A stretch of 46,642 bases of DNA, taken from positions 1 to 46,642 of IMG/VR virus record IMGVR_UViG_3300031977_000822; one strand, given 5' to 3'. The notes beneath the pieces were generated by a model. The model ran no database searches. It was not told the DNA's origin and saw only the letters and a list, made by a program, of their open reading frames with translations. Positions 24,574 through 29,943 of the stretch are shown in pieces (within the stretch, counting starts at the first letter, position 1; each line of letters starts with the position of its first letter). The translations under genes and the position numbers were made by a program. This stretch comes from a virus.

Positions 24574-24775
24574 TTTTTATATCAGATTTACTTACAGGAT
24601 AATCTAATTTAGATAAATACTTTAATGCACCTCTTACTGATTTAAAATATTTAGTTTTACCTGAAGTATCTTGTATGTAATCTACACCTTTAGATTTATC
24701 TCTCATGTCTACAGGTTTTGCAACTACATACTTTCTTCTTCTACCTTTGTAGTCTTTAATCATTCCTTGTGTCAT
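24530..24775 (-). CDS. Small basic protein (81 aa)
   Basis: Good ribosome site (AAAAAGGAGAAAAAAG). Basic, beta-type N-terminus (IKDYKGRRRKYVVAKPVDMR), then KYFKSVRGALKYLSKLDYP. Overlaps the upstream 48-aa gene by 20 bases. Unknown; perhaps nucleic-acid binding. Confidence 0.72.
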   Translation of the reverse strand: MTQGMIKDYKGRRRKYVVAKPVDMRDKSKGVDYIQDTSGKTKYFKSVRGALKYLSKLDYPVSKSDIKSGQNSLGIYIETIL

Positions 24776-24902
24776 CTTTTTTCTCCTTTTTAATATTGTT
24801 TGGTGTTAGTTCAAAGTAAGTAATACCATCTTCTGTTTCTTTGGTAGCACCCATATCTTCAAACCATTTCTCTAGTTCTTTTACTGATTTAATTTTATCC
24901 AT
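24756..24902 (-). CDS. Small acidic protein (48 aa)
   Basis: ATG at 24900-24902 preceded by AAGGAGATACTA; stop at 24756-24758. Sequence KSVKELEKWFEDMGATKETE then YFELTPNNIK: helix then strand. Filling the space between two clear genes with a strong ribosome site makes coding likely. Unknown role. Confidence 0.66.
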   Translation of the reverse strand: MDKIKSVKELEKWFEDMGATKETEDGITYFELTPNNIKKEKKDDTRND

Positions 24903-25290
24903 TAGTATCTCCTTGTTGTTGGTTATTAAAATGCTCCTTTACTCTTGTATTAATTCTAGCATTGTATTCTCTATACCATTCAGTAGAATATGCACCACCA
25001 TAATTTTCTCCAAGTTCATTCTGTACTTGTCTAGCATGTTCCATTCTTACTTCCCAGTATCCTGCAGAATCTTTGGGTCTAGTTTGTGATACAGTAATTC
25101 TACCAATGTAGTCTATACATCTATCTCCATATTCTTTAAACCAATCATTCTGACATTGAAGTGTGCAGAAGTTATCAGAATAACCTAGATTAGTTCTCTT
25201 TCTATTTGTATAGACTTTCTCTCCATTAACTGTGCGAAGTCTATCAGTTGAACTGTATAAATAACAGCTTGGGTTTTGACAGTATTTCAT
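24895..25290 (-). CDS. Zinc-binding early protein (131 aa)
   Basis: AAAGGA ribosome site. Paired Cys motifs C4-x4-C9 (YCQNPSCYLY) and C42-x3-C46 (NFCTLQCQNDWF), with C58 further on, give a treble-clef-like zinc site. The rest is polar and aromatic (YSTEWYREYNARINTRVKEH). First gene after the 25,313-25,350 promoter/hairpin module. Could bind nucleic acid or a host protein; function unknown. Confidence 0.8.
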   Translation of the reverse strand: MKYCQNPSCYLYSSTDRLRTVNGEKVYTNRKRTNLGYSDNFCTLQCQNDWFKEYGDRCIDYIGRITVSQTRPKDSAGYWEVRMEHARQVQNELGENYGGAYSTEWYREYNARINTRVKEHFNNQQQGDTNG

Positions 25291-25312
25291 TGTGTTCCTT
25301 TCTATAAGTTAA

Positions 25313-25340
25313 AGGGGTACTATGTTATCACAGTACCCCT
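25313..25340 (-). terminator. Terminator-like hairpin overlapping a promoter
   Basis: Perfect 9-bp stem AGGGGTACT (25313-25321) / AGTACCCCT (25332-25340), 10-base loop. On the minus strand it is followed by only TTTAACTT, so termination may be partial. It lies just after the 25348-26325 gene, and the -10 of the next promoter is in its loop. Confidence 0.6.
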
Positions 25341-25350
25341 GATTTGTCTA
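25322..25350 (-). promoter_or_regulatory. Leftward promoter interlocked with a hairpin
   Basis: Minus strand: TAGACA (25345-25350), 17-base spacer, TAACAT (25322-25327) preceded by TGA (extended -10). The -35 overlaps the stop of the upstream gene. Weaker match than its neighbours; supported by position and by the same layout. Confidence 0.5.
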
Positions 25351-26325
25351 GTTGACAGATTGTCGCTGTGCTTTAAAGCTAGCTATCATCTGGGCTTTGA
25401 TATCATCATTGTCATCTTCATCATTTAATAATGAAGCTAGATTATCTGGTGCATATACCGATAATGCCATAGATGATTCTCCGTGTACTTGGCTTTCATT
25501 GATAGGACATTGTATATTAGCACAAGCTTTTTGAATCTCATCAAAATACCTGTAACTTTTGAATGCGTTCTCAATGATACTTACTTTTTTATCAAGCCAC
25601 TCAACATATGCTTGGTGTGTTTTAACTACATTACTCTTTGCAATCTGCCAAGTATTTAATGACTCATAAGTTTTGTCATCAACTTGAAAGTTACGAGAGC
25701 CACAGTAAGACCTACCAATAACTTCTATTTGGTAATGTTCTTGCCATTCTTTATTGTAGTTTTTACCACTCTCACTATTAACATTATACCTAGAGTAACC
25801 TAGATATTCATTGTTAGCGTCTTGATGTTTAGTCCAGTATGGATTGTTTCCCTTATTTCCAATACTCATTTGAGCATTAATGTCAGGATTTAGTCCTTTA
25901 CTTTTTAACTCATCACGATAGTATGCGTAAGCAAAGTCTCTACCATCATAACCTTCAACACTACCATATAAAGTAAAATCAAAATGTTTTGATTCTATTT
26001 TTTTAGTAGGTTGGTCGTTATAATCCACACTATCTACCTCATGTCCAATATAAAAGCAAGCGTCTTTTTGAATACAACCACCATTGGAATTATATTTAGC
26101 AATCATGTTATTGATTGTGTCAACATCTTCCTGCGGTTGATATCCTCTAATGATACCAGCTATTTTTTTATGGGTATGAGGAGTTAAGTCATCATACATA
26201 GACTTTGCGTCTTGCATGGCTAACTTGTATTTAGAATTTTTACTCTCGTAAAAATCCTTAACAACACTTACAGCATTCTTACGCATATCTGCGTTAAGCC
26301 GTAAGCGTTTTACCTTTGTTGTCAT
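25348..26325 (-). CDS. Unknown early protein (325 aa)
   Basis: The frame runs to 26367, but AAGGAG 5 bases before ATG 26325 decides the start (MTTKVKRLRLNADMR). Soluble, polar, rich in Asn, Tyr and Asp, with FYIGHEVDSVDYNDQ, FDFTLYGSVEGYDGRDFAYA and a C-terminal acidic stretch (LLNDEDDNDDI). An early gene with its own promoter (26394-26422) and terminator, so expressed independently. No family recognised; the expected role is host takeover. Confidence 0.8.
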   Translation of the reverse strand: MTTKVKRLRLNADMRKNAVSVVKDFYESKNSKYKLAMQDAKSMYDDLTPHTHKKIAGIIRGYQPQEDVDTINNMIAKYNSNGGCIQKDACFYIGHEVDSVDYNDQPTKKIESKHFDFTLYGSVEGYDGRDFAYAYYRDELKSKGLNPDINAQMSIGNKGNNPYWTKHQDANNEYLGYSRYNVNSESGKNYNKEWQEHYQIEVIGRSYCGSRNFQVDDKTYESLNTWQIAKSNVVKTHQAYVEWLDKKVSIIENAFKSYRYFDEIQKACANIQCPINESQVHGESSMALSVYAPDNLASLLNDEDDNDDIKAQMIASFKAQRQSVN

Positions 26326-26361
26326 ATGACTCCTTCTTTTTAAGTTTGCCTTAAAGTAAAA

Positions 26362-26391
26362 AGGCACTACCTGAATTAACAGATAGTGCCT
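26362..26391 (-). terminator. Terminator hairpin overlapping a transcription start
   Basis: Stem AGGCACTA-c-CTG (26362-26373), loop AATTAA, CAG-a-TAGTGCCT (26380-26391), followed on the minus strand by TTTTTACTTT. Ends transcripts of the 26411-26821 gene. The 5' arm overlaps the predicted start of the next transcript. Confidence 0.75.
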
Positions 26392-26393
26392 CT

Positions 26394-26422
26394 ATTATAA
26401 ATTAATTAATTTACTGTGTCAA
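26394..26422 (-). promoter_or_regulatory. Perfect-consensus leftward promoter
   Basis: Minus strand: TTGACA (26417-26422), 17-base spacer, TATAAT (26394-26399). The -35 lies in the last codons of the upstream gene (TTG ACA CAG TAA). Drives the 26,325 gene. Confidence 0.88.
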
Positions 26423-26821
26423 CTTGCCATTGATTAATTTTTTAAGGTCGGTAAATTTTACCTTATGCAAAGTTGATATTCTCATTGTGTCATTATTCAA
26501 TAAGTCATTGATAATAAAGACTTTTTTACCTACTGATATCCATTTCATAGTATCATAATTAATATTTCTTGGTTGACCTTTTTTCAAATCATGTGCAAGT
26601 AAATATTTATTTGGGTCAGTAGTTCTTTTTTTACCTTTGCGTTTTATAATCGTACCATCATCTTGCTTCCACTTACTTCTATACTTTAAATCAAAATGAC
26701 CAACACGATACTCACCATTCTTTTTTATGAAACCAACTCTAAATTTTTTAGCTTTAGTTTCATTAATTAATTCACCAATAAACTCTGAAAATTTACATGT
26801 GAATAATGTTTGTGTTTGCAT
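26411..26821 (-). CDS. Unknown basic early protein (136 aa)
   Basis: AAAGGAG 6 bases before the ATG. Basic and beta-rich (FRVGFIKKNGEYRVGHFDLK, TIIKRKGKKRTTDPNKYLLA), ending LTQ. Could bind nucleic acids; no named family. Forms a one-gene unit with promoter 26877-26905 and terminator 26362-26391. Confidence 0.8.
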   Translation of the reverse strand: MQTQTLFTCKFSEFIGELINETKAKKFRVGFIKKNGEYRVGHFDLKYRSKWKQDDGTIIKRKGKKRTTDPNKYLLAHDLKKGQPRNINYDTMKWISVGKKVFIINDLLNNDTMRISTLHKVKFTDLKKLINGKLTQ

Positions 26822-26843
26822 ATATCTCCTTTGTTAAAATAAA

Positions 26844-26875
26844 AAAGGCGTACCTAAATTAATAGATACGCCTTT
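26844..26875 (-). terminator. Terminator hairpin overlapping a transcription start (paralogue of 26362-26391)
   Basis: Stem AAAGGCGTA-c-CTA (26844-26856), loop AATTAA then TAG-a-TACGCCTTT (26863-26875), followed on the minus strand by a TTTTTTATTTT tract. Same mismatch and loop as the hairpin at 26362, with changed base pairs. Confidence 0.78.
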
Positions 26876-26876
26876 C

Positions 26877-26905
26877 ATTATATAGAAGAATCAAAGTTGT
26901 GTCAA
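26877..26905 (-). promoter_or_regulatory. Perfect-consensus leftward promoter
   Basis: Minus strand: TTGACA (26900-26905), 17-base spacer, TATAAT (26877-26882). It sits 3 bases after the stop of the 26908 gene and drives the 26,821 gene. Confidence 0.88.
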
Positions 26906-26907
26906 TT

Positions 26908-27087
26908 TTATTTAAACATATTTTGATTATCTTCTTCTATTTCTTTTTCTACTTTTTTTATTTCTTCATTAAGAAATATTCTTACACCAATGAGTGCAGA
27001 TAGTTTAGCATGCAAGTTAGCAGTTCGGCTTATTTTATTGTAAGCTTTCATCTGTTCTTGTATTAAATCATTAAAGCTATTCATCAT
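26908..27087 (-). CDS. Small helical protein (59 aa)
   Basis: The frame opens at TTG 27096, but ATG 27087 or 27084 is more likely. Helical (MNSFNDLIQEQMKAYNKISR, NEEIKKVEKEIEEDNQNMFK). Overlaps the upstream gene by 11 bases and is expressed with it from the 27364-27392 promoter. Unknown function. Confidence 0.7.
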   Translation of the reverse strand: MMNSFNDLIQEQMKAYNKISRTANLHAKLSALIGVRIFLNEEIKKVEKEIEEDNQNMFK

Positions 27088-27334
27088 AAGCACCAATGAT
27101 TATTTCACTATCTCCATGCTCACTTGATACAGGCATAGAAAAAGATTTTATTTGCTTATCCCAATCAGTAGTATCAGCACGCAATTCATTGGCACAATCT
27201 TTTGCATATCGCCAATGTAATAAGAATTGTGATGTAGCACCATTCATTTCAAACTCATGCAAAGCTTTAATGATATGTTTTCTACATTCACTTTTCCATT
27301 TTCTGATACCTGATTCTAGTTCAGGGTCTATCAT
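27077..27334 (-). CDS. Small early protein (85 aa)
   Basis: AAAGGAG about 7 bases before the ATG. Acidic, helical, with SGIRKWKSECRKHIIKALHE and RYAKDCANELRADTTDWDKQ and a C-terminal EHGDSEIIIGAYDE. No family recognised. Cotranscribed with the next gene. Confidence 0.74.
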   Translation of the reverse strand: MIDPELESGIRKWKSECRKHIIKALHEFEMNGATSQFLLHWRYAKDCANELRADTTDWDKQIKSFSMPVSSEHGDSEIIIGAYDE

Positions 27335-27363
27335 GATTTACTCCTTTAGTTTAAACTGAATGT

Positions 27364-27392
27364 AGTATAAATAAAAAAACCCCCTGTGTCAA
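27364..27392 (-). promoter_or_regulatory. Leftward promoter with -35 inside a terminator stem
   Basis: Minus strand: TTGACA (27387-27392), 17-base spacer, TATACT (27364-27369). The -35 is in the loop and 3' arm of the hairpin at 27380-27408, and the spacer is its U-tract. Confidence 0.82.
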
Positions 27393-27408
27393 GAGGAAAC
27401 ACAGAGGG
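27380..27408 (-). terminator. Strong leftward terminator overlapping a promoter
   Basis: Stem CCCCCTGTGT (27380-27389) / ACACAGAGGG (27399-27408), one C-A mismatch, 9-base loop; seven U residues follow on the minus strand. Terminates the 27437-27646 gene. Confidence 0.85.
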
Positions 27409-27436
27409 CTTTATTCGTTAGGAGAAACGAAACTTT

Positions 27437-27646
27437 TTATCTACTATTTAACTCGCTATAGGGCTCTAATATATTTTTTAATACTCTTAACTTCCATTCA
27501 GATATTTCATCTAAATAATTAGATGTATTCATTATACCTGCAATAGTTTTTAAATCAGCTATCAGAGTTTTGTTTTGTGTCATAATACTACCAACTAATT
27601 TTTGATGATAGTCGTGAACTGATTTATCTATTTTTATTTGTGTCAT
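27437..27646 (-). CDS. Small helical early protein (69 aa)
   Basis: AAAGGAGATACAA before the ATG. Helical (VHDYHQKLVGSIMTQNKTLI, LDEISEWKLRVLKNILEPYS). A one-gene unit between two terminators. Unknown function. Confidence 0.76.
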   Translation of the reverse strand: MTQIKIDKSVHDYHQKLVGSIMTQNKTLIADLKTIAGIMNTSNYLDEISEWKLRVLKNILEPYSELNSR

Positions 27647-27668
27647 TTGTATCTCCTTTGTTATGTAT

Positions 27669-27697
27669 ATAGTATAATAAAAAACCCCCTATGTCAA
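27669..27697 (-). promoter_or_regulatory. Leftward promoter with -35 inside a terminator stem (second copy)
   Basis: Minus strand: TTGACA (27692-27697) and TACTAT at 27669-27674 (spacer 17), or TATACT at 27671-27676 (spacer 15). The arrangement copies the module at 27364-27408. Drives the 27,646 gene. Confidence 0.65.
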
Positions 27698-27711
27698 ATA
27701 GACATAGAGGG
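27685..27711 (-). terminator. Strong leftward terminator overlapping a promoter (second copy)
   Basis: Stem CCCCCTATGTC (27685-27695) / GACATAGAGGG (27701-27711), one C-A mismatch, loop AAATA, six U residues on the minus strand. It ends the transcript of the microgene at 27737-27805. Confidence 0.86.
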
Positions 27712-27736
27712 CTTTCGTTCTAGGATTAAACAAGAG

Positions 27737-27805
27737 TTATGCTACAAATCCAGCAATAACTCCTGTCGCAAACCAGAAGATTACTGTATATTTTATTAGT
27801 GTCAT
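27737..27805 (-). CDS. Hydrophobic micropeptide (22 aa)
   Basis: ATG at 27803-27805 with AAAGGA 6 bases upstream; stop at 27737-27739. The whole peptide is one hydrophobic helix (MTLIKYTVIFWFATGVIAGF then VA). Its own promoter (27827-27855) and terminator bracket it, which supports a real gene. A membrane-active micropeptide is the likely product. Confidence 0.55.
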   Translation of the reverse strand: MTLIKYTVIFWFATGVIAGFVA

Positions 27806-27826
27806 TGTTATCCTTTCGTTGAGATA

Positions 27827-27855
27827 ACATTAGCACCTCGCAAAGTGTAAGTCAA
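27827..27855 (-). promoter_or_regulatory. Leftward promoter, extended -10
   Basis: Minus strand: TTGACT (27850-27855), 17-base spacer, TAATGT (27827-27832) with TGC before it. It lies 3 bases beyond the stop of the 27858 gene, the same placement as in its neighbours. Confidence 0.6.
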
Positions 27856-27857
27856 GT

Positions 27858-28082
27858 TTATCTTTTAGCGTTATCTCTTAACTGGTAGATGTAATGTTTG
27901 TAATTAGATTGTAAAGGGCGTGTGTTTGGGTACATTAAAAGATATTCCATAATGATTTTATTTTTTTCAGGGTTATTATTTCTTACAAACCATTGAGATT
28001 CATAGTCATTAATAACCCCTACTGTATATTTAAAATTTTGCACCTCGCAATTTATATCAAGGTTTAATTTTAATTGTTCCAT
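27858..28082 (-). CDS. Small early protein (74 aa)
   Basis: Starts within the end of the 28070 membrane gene. Polar alpha/beta protein (LKLNLDINCEVQNFKYTVGV, YESQWFVRNNNPEKNKIIME), with LMYPNTRPLQSNYKHYIYQL near the end. Unknown function. Confidence 0.72.
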   Translation of the reverse strand: MEQLKLNLDINCEVQNFKYTVGVINDYESQWFVRNNNPEKNKIIMEYLLMYPNTRPLQSNYKHYIYQLRDNAKR

Positions 28083-28192
28083 AGTATTAAAAATATTATC
28101 ATTATAGAAATTGCAAAAAGATATTTATTAAAATGTTTTCTAAATAGTCTTTTTATTTTTCTATTGTCTATTGAATAACCATATATAATCAT
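28070..28192 (-). CDS. Small membrane protein (40 aa)
   Basis: ATG 28190-28192 shares a base with the preceding stop. Basic N-terminal half (SIDNRKIKRLFRKHFNKY) and a C-terminal transmembrane helix (LFAISIMIIFLILW). Part of a run of four tiny membrane genes. Unknown function. Confidence 0.58.
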   Translation of the reverse strand: MIIYGYSIDNRKIKRLFRKHFNKYLFAISIMIIFLILWNN

Positions 28193-28305
28193 TATTTTTT
28201 ATCCTTATATTTGCTGTTTATCTCATCAATTATTTGTTGTGTACCAATAGCCAAATAAATTCCTAGTGATACAATCAAAGTAATTCCTATAATTAAATAA
28301 ATCAT
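28192..28305 (-). CDS. Small membrane protein (37 aa)
   Basis: ATGA overlap with the upstream 25-aa gene. N-terminal transmembrane helix (MIYLIIGITLIVSLGIYLAI) then a polar, charged tail (GTQQIIDEINSKYKDKK). Topology opposite to its downstream neighbour. Confidence 0.6.
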   Translation of the reverse strand: MIYLIIGITLIVSLGIYLAIGTQQIIDEINSKYKDKK

Positions 28306-28379
28306 TTTAGAAATAACCCAAAACCAATTACAGCAGATAATATTAATACAATTAAAAACTGTTCAAATGGCATATACAT
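28302..28379 (-). CDS. Membrane micropeptide (25 aa)
   Basis: ATG at 28377-28379 with GAGG 8 bases upstream; stop overlaps the next ATG by 4 bases. One hydrophobic helix (FEQFLIVLILSAVIGFGLFL). Start by ribosome site, coding by coupling. Confidence 0.56.
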   Translation of the reverse strand: MYMPFEQFLIVLILSAVIGFGLFLK

Positions 28380-28400
28380 TTTTTTACCTCGCTTTTTTGT

Positions 28401-28478
28401 TTAAAGATTATTGAAAAAATAGTTTATAAGAATAATTAAAACTATAATTCCAAAACTTAATAATAATAAATCAATCAT
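28401..28478 (-). CDS. Membrane micropeptide (25 aa)
   Basis: First gene after the 28488-28516 promoter; ATG at 28476-28478, about 10 bases from the -10, so nearly leaderless with no ribosome site. One hydrophobic helix (IDLLLLSFGIIVLIILINYF). Followed by a 21-base gap to the next microgene. Confidence 0.48.
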   Translation of the reverse strand: MIDLLLLSFGIIVLIILINYFFNNL

Positions 28479-28487
28479 ACAACTATT

Positions 28488-28516
28488 AATATACATGCAA
28501 AAATTGCATAGGTCAA
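28488..28516 (-). promoter_or_regulatory. First leftward early promoter
   Basis: Minus strand: TTGACC (28511-28516), 17-base spacer, TATATT (28488-28493). It starts the leftward early block. The spacer holds the palindrome at 28495-28509, a natural repressor site. Confidence 0.7.
28495..28509. promoter_or_regulatory. Palindromic operator candidate in a promoter spacer
   Basis: ATGCAA-AAA-TTGCAT, a perfect 6-bp inverted repeat exactly between the -35 and -10 of the first early promoter. A protein bound here would block RNA polymerase. A partial copy (CATGCAAAA) lies at 28525-28533. Confidence 0.6.
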
Positions 28517-28572
28517 ATGGTTAGCCATGCAAAAAACACATGACACAATTCGTTCACATTCTGTTCTATTTC

Positions 28573-28586
28573 TTAACAGCTGTTAA
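28573..28586. promoter_or_regulatory. Perfect 14-bp palindrome between divergent promoters
   Basis: TTAACAGCTGTTAA is its own reverse complement. It lies 21 bases upstream of the -35 of the rightward promoter at 28607 and between the two divergent promoters. Likely dimeric-regulator site. Confidence 0.55.
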
Positions 28587-28606
28587 CAATTTATTTTTTT
28601 ATAGAT

Positions 28607-28635
28607 TTGACACTTAATTAAAATTAGTTTAATAG
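28607..28635 (+). promoter_or_regulatory. Rightward promoter of the 28,680 gene
   Basis: TTGACA (28607-28612), 17-base spacer, weak -10 TAATAG (28630-28635). The perfect -35 and the weak -10 suggest that an activator may be needed. Confidence 0.55.
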
Positions 28636-28679
28636 AATAAGTATATGCTTAATTTTAACAATAAACTGAAAGGCAAAAA

Positions 28680-29504
28680 ATGAGCAACAAAACTGAAACA
28701 ATGATAAAAGAAATTGAAAAACAAGAAAAACAAAATTTCTTACAATCATTAAAAGCTAATGAAAAATTAAAAAGTAATTTATCAATAGCTTTAAAATCTA
28801 CTAATAACTTAATGAACAATACGCTTCCAAAATTGGCTAGTTCATTAACGGCTTTTATTAGTGAATTTAATCAAAAAAATAAAGGTAATACTAAAACAAG
28901 TGATAATGATATTATTCAAGTTAAAGCTTTAAGAGAATATTGTTACAGCTTAGTTAATTATGACCGAAAAGATGCTGTTAATACAGCTTTCGAAATGGTT
29001 GTAACAAGGGCAATTAGATTGTCTTTAATGGCTACAGACTACAAAAACGAATTTAATATTGATGAAAAATCAAATAAAATTTTTGTAATGTCTAAAGTTG
29101 CTACACCTTTAATTGTAGAAAAATTAGAAGGTCAAAAAGCTAGCAATAGAAAAAAACCAAATACATCAACGGAATTAGTTGAAGTAAATACTGGAATTAT
29201 TGATAGAGTATACAAAACAAAATACCCTACCAAAGTTTCAAGTAGACAACCAAAAACTAAAGACGCTAAAGATGAAATGACATTTAAGGAATTATCAAAA
29301 CAATTCTTAAAAATGTTTAATAAAATTAGCGTATTTGCTAAAACTAAAAATGCTGAGTTCATAGATCATATTGACGAAAAATCTATGGAAACTTTAGGAA
29401 ATATTAAAGCAAGTTTTGACGCTGAATATAACAATATTAGAAATACATATGATAAATATGAAATTGATATTGATGGTGAAAAACTAGTTAAAAAAGTAGC
29501 TTAA
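28680..29504 (+). CDS. Unknown early protein, sole rightward gene of the control region (274 aa)
   Basis: AAAGG 5-6 bases before the ATG. Very Lys-rich and helical. N-terminal coiled coil (MIKEIEKQEKQNFLQSLKAN), a middle domain (KALREYCYSLVNYDRKDAVN, AFEMVVTRAIRLSLMATDY), a basic linker (YPTKVSSRQPKTKDAKDEM) and a C-terminal helical acidic part. It has its own promoter and terminator and lies opposite the leftward early genes, as a phage regulator or DNA-binding protein would. No known family. Confidence 0.82.
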   Translation: MSNKTETMIKEIEKQEKQNFLQSLKANEKLKSNLSIALKSTNNLMNNTLPKLASSLTAFISEFNQKNKGNTKTSDNDIIQVKALREYCYSLVNYDRKDAVNTAFEMVVTRAIRLSLMATDYKNEFNIDEKSNKIFVMSKVATPLIVEKLEGQKASNRKKPNTSTELVEVNTGIIDRVYKTKYPTKVSSRQPKTKDAKDEMTFKELSKQFLKMFNKISVFAKTKNAEFIDHIDEKSMETLGNIKASFDAEYNNIRNTYDKYEIDIDGEKLVKKVA

Positions 29505-29510
29505 CTCTTT

Positions 29511-29527
29511 GGGCTATACTTTAGCCC
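29511..29527 (+). other. Hairpin after the 28,680 gene
   Basis: GGGCTA (29511-29516) pairs with TAGCCC (29522-29527) around a 5-base loop, 7 bases after the stop. No U-tract follows, so it probably protects the 3' end ahead of the terminator. Confidence 0.55.
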
Positions 29528-29537
29528 TTACCCCAAT

Positions 29538-29571
29538 AGCCCCCTTGATTAATTTCTAGGGGGCTTTTTTT
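29538..29571 (+). terminator. Strong rightward terminator
   Basis: AGCCCCC (29538-29544) / GGGGGCT (29559-29565) with a 14-base loop, then seven T residues to 29571. Ends the 28,680 transcript before the gene-free region. Confidence 0.88.
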
Positions 29572-29708
29572 ATGCCCTGAATTTACCCTGAGTAGTTACC
29601 AAAGTTACACTAGATACAAAATTTGATACCACCTTGATTACATACAACTGTTAACTAAAAAAACTTTTAATATTACTCTAATTACCCTTGACTATATTTG
29701 TATAACTA

Positions 29709-29750
29709 CACTTGAATTCCACTTGAAAAACTCCAAAGCTTTCACTTGAA
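29709..29750 (+). repeat. Three phased CACTTGAA repeats
   Basis: Exact CACTTGAA at 29709-29716, 29720-29727 and 29743-29750. Starts are 11 and 23 bases apart, close to one and two helical turns, so bound proteins would face the same side of the DNA. Confidence 0.65.
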
Positions 29751-29756
29751 AACACT

Positions 29757-29787
29757 AGGGGGGTACGCAGGCGACACAGGGGGGTAC
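29757..29787 (+). repeat. Two AGGGGGGTAC repeats 21 bases apart
   Basis: AGGGGGGTAC at 29757-29766 and 29778-29787, two helical turns apart and directly after the CACTTGAA repeats. These G-runs stand out in AT-rich DNA. Confidence 0.65.
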
Positions 29788-29942
29788 TGTATACATACAT
29801 ATGCACTCACCATAAAATATACAAAAGCCATGTTAACCACCTTGGGGCTAGATTTATTCTATCCCTATGTAGCTCCTGACGATACCTTAAGGGAGAATCT
29901 TGGGTAACCTTTAAATAGATACTAAGACCCCCCTGCGTACCC
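29761..29942. repeat. 11-bp inverted repeat GGGTACGCAGG
   Basis: GGGTACGCAGG at 29761-29771 and its reverse complement CCTGCGTACCC at 29932-29942, 160 bases apart. The pair could form a long-range stem in a leftward RNA, or be two protein sites brought together by looping. Confidence 0.6.
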
Positions 29943-29943
29943 T

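Noticed and set aside
29742-29831. 29-aa leftward frame with AAGGTGG ahead of its ATG
   Set aside because: Its codons read through the G-run repeats (YPPVSPAYPPS), so the frame probably reflects the repeats; no coupling to other genes.
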